A stretch of 64,000 nt of DNA, taken from NCBI GenBank assembly GCA_007922225.1, contig ML680086.1:8187472-8251471 (forward strand). The letters run 5' to 3'. Within the stretch, counting starts at the first letter, position 1. Each line of letters opens with the position of its first letter. This document shows, one piece after another, positions 59,177 to 64,000 of the stretch. Below the pieces are notes generated by a model. That model did not search any database, had not been told where the DNA came from, and saw only the letters and a list, made by a program, of their open reading frames with translations. The position numbers and the translations under genes are program-made. The DNA is from Emydura subglobosa (taxonomy: Eukaryota; Chordata; Testudines; Chelidae).

Positions 59177-61500
59177 CATAGACTTTAAGATCAGAAGGGA
59201 CCATCATGATCATCTAGTCTGACCTGCACATTGCAGGCCACAGACACTCACCCACACACTCCTGCTATAGACCTATAGTAACTAGCTGAGTTACTGAAGT
59301 CCTCAGATCATGATTTAAAGACTTCAAGTTACAGAGAATTCACCATTTACACTACTTTAAACCTGCAAGTGACCCATGCCCTATTCTTCAGAGGAAAGCG
59401 AAACCCCCATAGAGTCTCTGCCAAGCTGACCCAGGGGAAAATTCCTTCCCAACCCCATGATGATGAGTTAGACCCTGGGCCTCTGGGCAAGGCACCCAGG
59501 CAGATAGCTGGGAAAGTAATAACTCAGAGCCTTCCCCATCTAGTGTCCCATCTCCATCCATTAGGGATTTGTGCCAATAGGCCACATGCCATTGTAGACA
59601 GTCCCATCATACCATCCCCTCCATACACTTATCAAACTCACTCTTGTAGCCAGTTAGGTTTTTTGCCTCTGCTGCTTCACTTGAAAGGCTGTTCCAGAAC
59701 TTCACTCCTCTGATGGTTATAAACCTTCACCTAGTTTCAAGCCTAAACTTGTTGTTGGCCAATTTATATTAATTTGTTCTTGTGTCCACATTGGTGCTTA
59801 ACTTAAATCACTCCTCTCCCTCCCTGGTATATATCTCTCTGATGTATTTATAAAGACCAATCATATATCTCCCCTCAGCCTTCTTTTGGTTAGGTTAAAC
59901 AACCCAAGCTCTTTGAGTCTCCTCTCAAAAGGTAGGTTTTCCAATCCTAAGACCATCATAGTAGCCCTTCTCTACACCTGTACCAGTCTGAATTCATCTT
60001 TCTTAAACATGGGAGATCAGAACTGCACACAGTATTCCAGATGAGGTATCACCAGTGCCTTGTATAATGGCACTAACGCTTCCCTATCTTTACTGGCAAT
60101 ATCTCGTCTGATGCCTCCTAGGCTGCATTAGCCTTTTTCACGGCTGCGTCACATTGGTGGCTCATAGTCATCCTGTGATCAACCAATACACCCAGGTCTT
60201 TCTCCTCCTCTGTTGTTTGTAATTGATATGTCCCCAGCTTATAACAAAAATTCTTGTTGTTAGTCCCTAAATACATGACCTTGCAATCTTAAATTTCATC
60301 CCATTTCTATTACTTCAGTTTACAAGGTCATCTAGATCAGGGGTGTCAAACTCACTTCCTATGGTGGGCCAGATTGGAAGTAAATGTACTTCAAGTGGGC
60401 CATACCCTTGTCTGACCCGCCACCAAGAAATCTCGCTGTGTCCTACCTTTCGGTGGCAGCTCACAGAGTCTTACCCACTGCCGAGAAATCTCACAGTGTC
60501 CTACCCTTCGGCCGGACTAGAAAGGTTGGCCAGGGGCCAGACCAAAAAGGATCGCAGGCTGTATCTGGCCACCCGCGGCCGGACCTAAAAGGTTCACCCC
60601 CCGGGCCGGATGTTTGATACCCCAATCTAGATCTGCTTGTATGATATTCTGATCCTTCTCCATATTGCCAATCCTCCCAACTTTGTGTCATCCACAAATT
60701 TTATTAGCATACTCCCACTTTCTGTGTCCAGGTCAGTAATAAAAATGTTCGATAAGATTGGTCCCAAGACCAATCCCCGAGGAACTCCACTGGTAACTTC
60801 CCTCCAGCCTGACAATTCACCTTTCAATATGACCCATTGAAGTGTCTATTTTAACCAGTTCCTTAGCCACCTTTCAATTCTCATATTAATCTCCATCTTC
60901 TCCAATTTAACTAATAACTTCCCACGTGGAACTGTAACAAATGCCTTACTGAAATCCAGGTAGATTAGATCTACTGCATTTCCTTTATCTAAAAAGTCAG
61001 ATATCTTCTCAAAAAAGGAGATCAGGTTGGTCTGGCATGATCTATCTTTTGCAAAATCATGTTTTATTTTATCCCAATTACCATTCACCTCTATGTCCTT
61101 AACTACTTTCTCTTTCAAAACTTGTTCCAAGACCTTGCATACAACTGAGGTAAAACTAACAGGCCTGTAGTTTCCTGGATTACGTTTTTTCCCTTTCTTA
61201 AAAATAGGAACTATATTAGCAATTCTCCAGTCATAGGGTACAACCCCTAAGTTTACAGAAGCATTAAAAATCCTTGCTATTGGACCTGCAATTTCATGTG
61301 CCAAGTGCTTTAATATTCTTGGTTGGAGATTATCTGGGCTCCCCCATTTTTGCCCCATTAAGCTGTTTGAGTTTGACTTCCACCTCGGATGTGGTCATTT
61401 CTACCTCCATATCCTCATTACCATTAGTCACCCTGCTGCTATCCCTAAGGTCTTCATTAGCCTCATTAAAAACTGATGCAGAGTATTTGTTTCGGTGCTG
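59177..61500 (-). mobile_element. CR1 LINE, antisense, long copy interrupted by a hAT MITE
   Basis: The antisense 3' end starts at about 59177 ('AGATCAGAAGGGACCATCAT', then 'CATCTAGTCTGACCTGCACA') with a long 3' UTR. Minus-strand ORF2 pieces are readable: in 60846-61358 [20 protein letters not shown] and [19 protein letters not shown], and in 60627-60827 SGVPRGLVLGPILSNIFI followed by KFVDDTKL with the catalytic FVDD at 60687-60698. The subfamily differs from those at 34, 39 and 55 kb. A hAT MITE at 60338-60624 interrupts it. The 5' truncation lies near 61500. Confidence 0.95.
60338..60624. mobile_element. hAT MITE inside CR1, perfect 8-bp duplication
   Basis: The left end CAGGGGTGTCAAACTCACTT and the right end 'CCGGATGTTTGATACCCC' form an inverted repeat of hAT type. 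ATCTAGAT occurs exactly on both sides (60330-60337 and 60625-60632); removing the element and one copy restores a continuous CR1 text. Internal direct repeats: 'AAGAAATCTCGCTGTGTCCT' and 'GAGAAATCTCACAGTGTCCT' are two tandem-like units about 70 bp apart. Confidence 0.92.
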
Positions 61501-61634
61501 GTCCCCTTTGAAATTCCCCCAACCTTAACTGTCACAGAGGAGCATTGTGAGGTGTAATTAACGTGCTATGACTATGTAAAGAGCTATATTATATATATTT
61601 ATATACCTGACCAATATAACACCATCTGTCACTT

Positions 61635-61995
61635 GCTTTCTTAGCCTGTGAGCTATTCAGGGACTGTGCCTCATGAGGGATGGGGAGGGTGCCTACTAGC
61701 ACATTCTGTGTGTTTTCATACAGATAATGAGTGCTGTCTTATTACACAGTAAGGGGGTGGAGGAAAGAGCTCGAGTTATGACACAGAAAGAGTATAGAGG
61801 CATACATTCTATTCACCTGGGGTGAATTGCAGCACCTCTAGGCCTCAGTTTACCCCTCTGTACATTGGGGATAATCAGACCTACCTTGCTGGAGTGCTAT
61901 AAATGAAATACATTGATGTTTGCAAAACTTTTGGAGATTTCCCCCAAGGAAGACGTTATCAAAGCACAAAGTGGTACTTATTATTATTATTATTT
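61635..61995 (-). repeat. MIR/L3-type remnants, antisense
   Basis: 61635-61745 ('GTGAGCTATTCAGGGACTGT') resembles the antisense L3 end. 61770-61995 has 'GCCTCAGTTTACCCCTCTGT', 'GATAATCAGACCTACCTTGC' and a closing TTA-rich microsatellite at 61979-61993, in antisense MIR order. Confidence 0.55.
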
Positions 61996-62082
61996 CTTTG
62001 TTATTTAAAATGTGCCTGCAAATTTTCTGGCAATCTATTTGCACATGCAGATACTCGCATTTGCCTGAAAGTACAATGGCTT

Positions 62083-62969
62083 GTGTGACGGGCACACCAC
62101 TCATCGATGGCCTGGCACCTCCTGCTGGTCGTCTGGGGATATGCCCTAGCTATTGCCTGGACTATAGGAGCCCTGGCAATTAACGTGCAAGTTGATAACC
62201 TATATCATCACCCAAACCAATATTGCACCCAGAGTAGTTGCAGGGACATCCTTTTGCAAATGCAAGCTGTGATGGCAACACATTGGCAACAAAGGGGTTA
62301 AAAGCAGCCTAGGGAGGCTGCGCAGGAAGCAGCCAAACTGAGAGAAGCTGTGGGGAGAAGCCTATCAGGGCCTAGCAGGCCCGTATAAAAAGAAACTGCA
62401 GGACAGAGCACTCACTTCCTGGAGAGGAGCTCAAGAAGGGAAGGCTGTGTCTCTCGTAGGCTGAGAGGCCTACAATACCTGAGGCAGAGCAACTGCTGAG
62501 AGGGACTGGGGGAGCCACAAAAAATCCTGGTTGGCTACTGAGAGTGGGTAGTAGCAGGCCCTGAGGATGGGTGAAGAAGGTGCTAGGGTGGGAGGAAGTG
62601 GCCCTGGGAGACAGCAGCAGGGGAAGGAATTCAAGGCACAGCAGGAGACTGCGATCCACATGATCCCACTCGCCACTGGGGAAGTGGCAGAATAAGTTGC
62701 TGCAGGCGCCACTGAGGAAGTGGCCAGACATGATACTGCAGTAGCCACTTGGGAAAGTGGCTGGACTCCTGAAGAGCCAAACCTTCCCCGGAAGGGAGAA
62801 GACACGGAAAGTGACACGGTCGGATGGCTAAGCCACGAAGAGAACACTGTGGTTCTTGACAATTGAGAGAAAGGCTACAAGCAAAGTGCAGGGAAAGAGT
62901 GACAGTGCGCAGACTACGGACTCTGTGTGCAAGTGCCCGGGATAGCTGTGCTACATCTGTGTCTCCTTC
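62083..62969 (+). mobile_element. Candidate solo LTR
   Basis: ATGGCTT flanks both sides (62076-62082 and 62970-62976), a possible 6-7 bp target duplication. The interior begins near 'TGTGACGGGCACACC', a start I recall from turtle LTR-like repeats, and ends in 'CTCCTTC' before the A of the flank. A TATA-like TATAAAA lies at 62384-62390, as in an LTR promoter, followed by purine-rich text. No gag or pol sequence is nearby. No polyadenylation signal was identified, so the call is tentative. Confidence 0.42.
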
Positions 62970-63061
62970 ATGGCTTTAAAAAGATCCATTTGCCCTCTAT
63001 AAAGGCAGAGGCTTGGAACTCAGTTCAGAGGTTATGTGTGAGGCAGTGAAAGTTAGACTGG

Positions 63062-63308
63062 CTAAGGGTATGGTTACACTAGAAGCACTAGCGCTGTAGT
63101 GTAGACACGGAAGGCGTTCTTCCATTCGCTGCAGTAAATTCACCTCTCCGAGAAGCAGTAGTTAGAGCGAAGGAAAAATTCTTTCATTGACCTAGCACAG
63201 TCTACACTGCAGCTTAGGTTGGATTCATTACATCTCTCATGGGAGTGAATTTTTCCCACCCATGAGAGATGTAGCTAGGTTGACCTAAATTCACAGACCA
63301 GCCCTTAG
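63062..63308. mobile_element. Non-autonomous DNA element
   Basis: The left end CTAAGGGTATGGTTACACT and the reverse complement of the right end (CTAAGGGCTGGTCTGTGAAT) form an inverted repeat. TAA and TTA next to the GGG/CCC ends could be a decayed Harbinger duplication. An internal perfect 14-bp fold-back, ACATCTCTCATGGG (63230-63243) with its complement at 63259-63272, is present. Confidence 0.6.
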
Positions 63309-63587
63309 TCACCTAAGGTCTGATCAGTAGTCGATTGGGGTCTTTCTGTTGACTTCATTGGGCTTTGTATCAGGCCCTTTGACTACTTTAGACCTATGTT
63401 TACCCATGCAGCATATGTATAAGGGGTCTAAGATGGTGTCATTTACACATTACAGAACGGAAAGAAGGTGTAAGATGAGTAGGGAGGGGCTATTCCATTT
63501 ACATTTTGTCACACCCACCTGTTGTTTGCGTTCCCTGCTATGATTGTCTTCTAGTTCTTTAACATGTAGCTTACACCAGCTTTGACT

Positions 63588-63886
63588 CAGGCTATGTTTA
63601 CACGGATGGCGGGAAAGTCGCCACTGTCAGATTGAAATATCTGGATCGACTGAGGGGTCAGTGAAGACCAGCTCAGTCGATCCAGAAGTCAATGCTATTA
63701 ATCCAGCCCTGCAAGTGGCGTAGCGCTGTGTTGACGGGAACACAGTTCCCATCGACACAGTGCAGTGAAGACGGCACGCAGAAGAGAAGCAGAGAAGTCG
63801 ACGGGAGTTACACAAGTTCTTTGCGTACTTTGCATAACTCCCATCAACTGCCGTCAAATCGCGGAGGTAAGTGTAGACCAAGCCTC
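63588..63886. mobile_element. hAT-like non-autonomous element
   Basis: The left end CAGGCTATGTTTACACGGAT and the reverse complement of the right end (GAGGCTTGGTCTACACTTAC) form an inverted repeat. Internal fold-backs include GGATCGACTGAG with CTCAGTCGATCC (63642-63683) and 'GTGTTGACGGGAACACAG' with 'CCCATCGACACAG'. No secure target duplication. Confidence 0.68.
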
Positions 63887-63911
63887 AGTTAGACTCTGGT
63901 ACATTTATTTA

Positions 63912-64000
63912 GGGCTTGTCTACATGGGGACATTCAGGAAATTTAATCTGAATTAACTAAAGGTGTGAATATAAAGTAGATTATTTAAACTGCATTAAAC
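63912..64000. mobile_element. Harbinger-like MITE, cut by window edge
   Basis: TTA (63909-63911) is followed by GGGCTTGTCTACATGGGGAC, the same end type as the element at 54657. The right end lies outside the window. Confidence 0.62.

Noticed and set aside
62372..62862. 119- and 130-residue open frames on the minus strand
   Set aside because: They are antisense to a purine-rich LTR-like segment; the Ser/Pro/Leu-rich translation reflects composition.
1..64000. CRISPR array, operon or phage-like system
   Set aside because: No regularly spaced direct repeats, no dense co-oriented coding sequences; the content is vertebrate repeat DNA.

Overview
The window looks like non-coding vertebrate nuclear DNA, most likely from a turtle. 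It has no prokaryotic gene layout, and all stretches that clearly encode protein belong to dead copies of CR1 LINE reverse transcriptases. The turtle assignment rests on remembered repeat families: several CR1 subfamilies (3' ends of the 'ATAGAATCATAGAA' type and the 'ATGTTCTTA' type), abundant short hAT-like and PIF/Harbinger-like DNA elements with 'GTCTACACT' or 'GGGCTTGTCTACA' ends, and old MIR/L3-type amniote SINE/LINE remnants. No repeat library could be searched, so family names are recognition calls. I found no host protein-coding gene, tRNA, rRNA or CRISPR array that I can defend. The window is best read as a large intron or intergenic region.

Layout. 1-1.4 kb: antisense CR1 with an apparent internal deletion or template-switch junction. 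2.0-2.7 kb: MIR-like repeat split by a hAT-like element. 4.78-5.22 kb: the only clear CpG-rich island, ending at a consensus splice donor; it is the best candidate for a host regulatory element or non-coding first exon on the + strand. 5.2-34 kb: mostly single-copy-looking DNA with scattered MIR/L3 remnants, old DNA-transposon fossils, palindromic elements and microsatellites. 34-41 kb: two sense-strand CR1 copies (34.3-35.2 and 39.6-41.0 kb) and one antisense CR1 3' end inserted in a DNA element (36.1-36.6 kb). 43-53 kb: MIR/L3 remnants, several hAT-like elements, a 130-bp hAT MITE with a near-perfect 8-bp target duplication, and a striking nested palindrome at 47.34-47.48 kb. 54.6-64 kb: the most transposon-dense part, with Harbinger-like MITEs, two long antisense CR1 copies with readable reverse transcriptase motifs, one of them carrying a hAT MITE flanked by a perfect 8-bp duplication, a candidate solo LTR, and a run of hAT/Harbinger-like MITEs.

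The interest lies in transposon stratigraphy. Nested insertions with visible target duplications give a relative order: MIR/L3 first, DNA elements into MIR, CR1 into a DNA element, and a hAT into CR1. I did not find evidence for a previously undescribed biological system.
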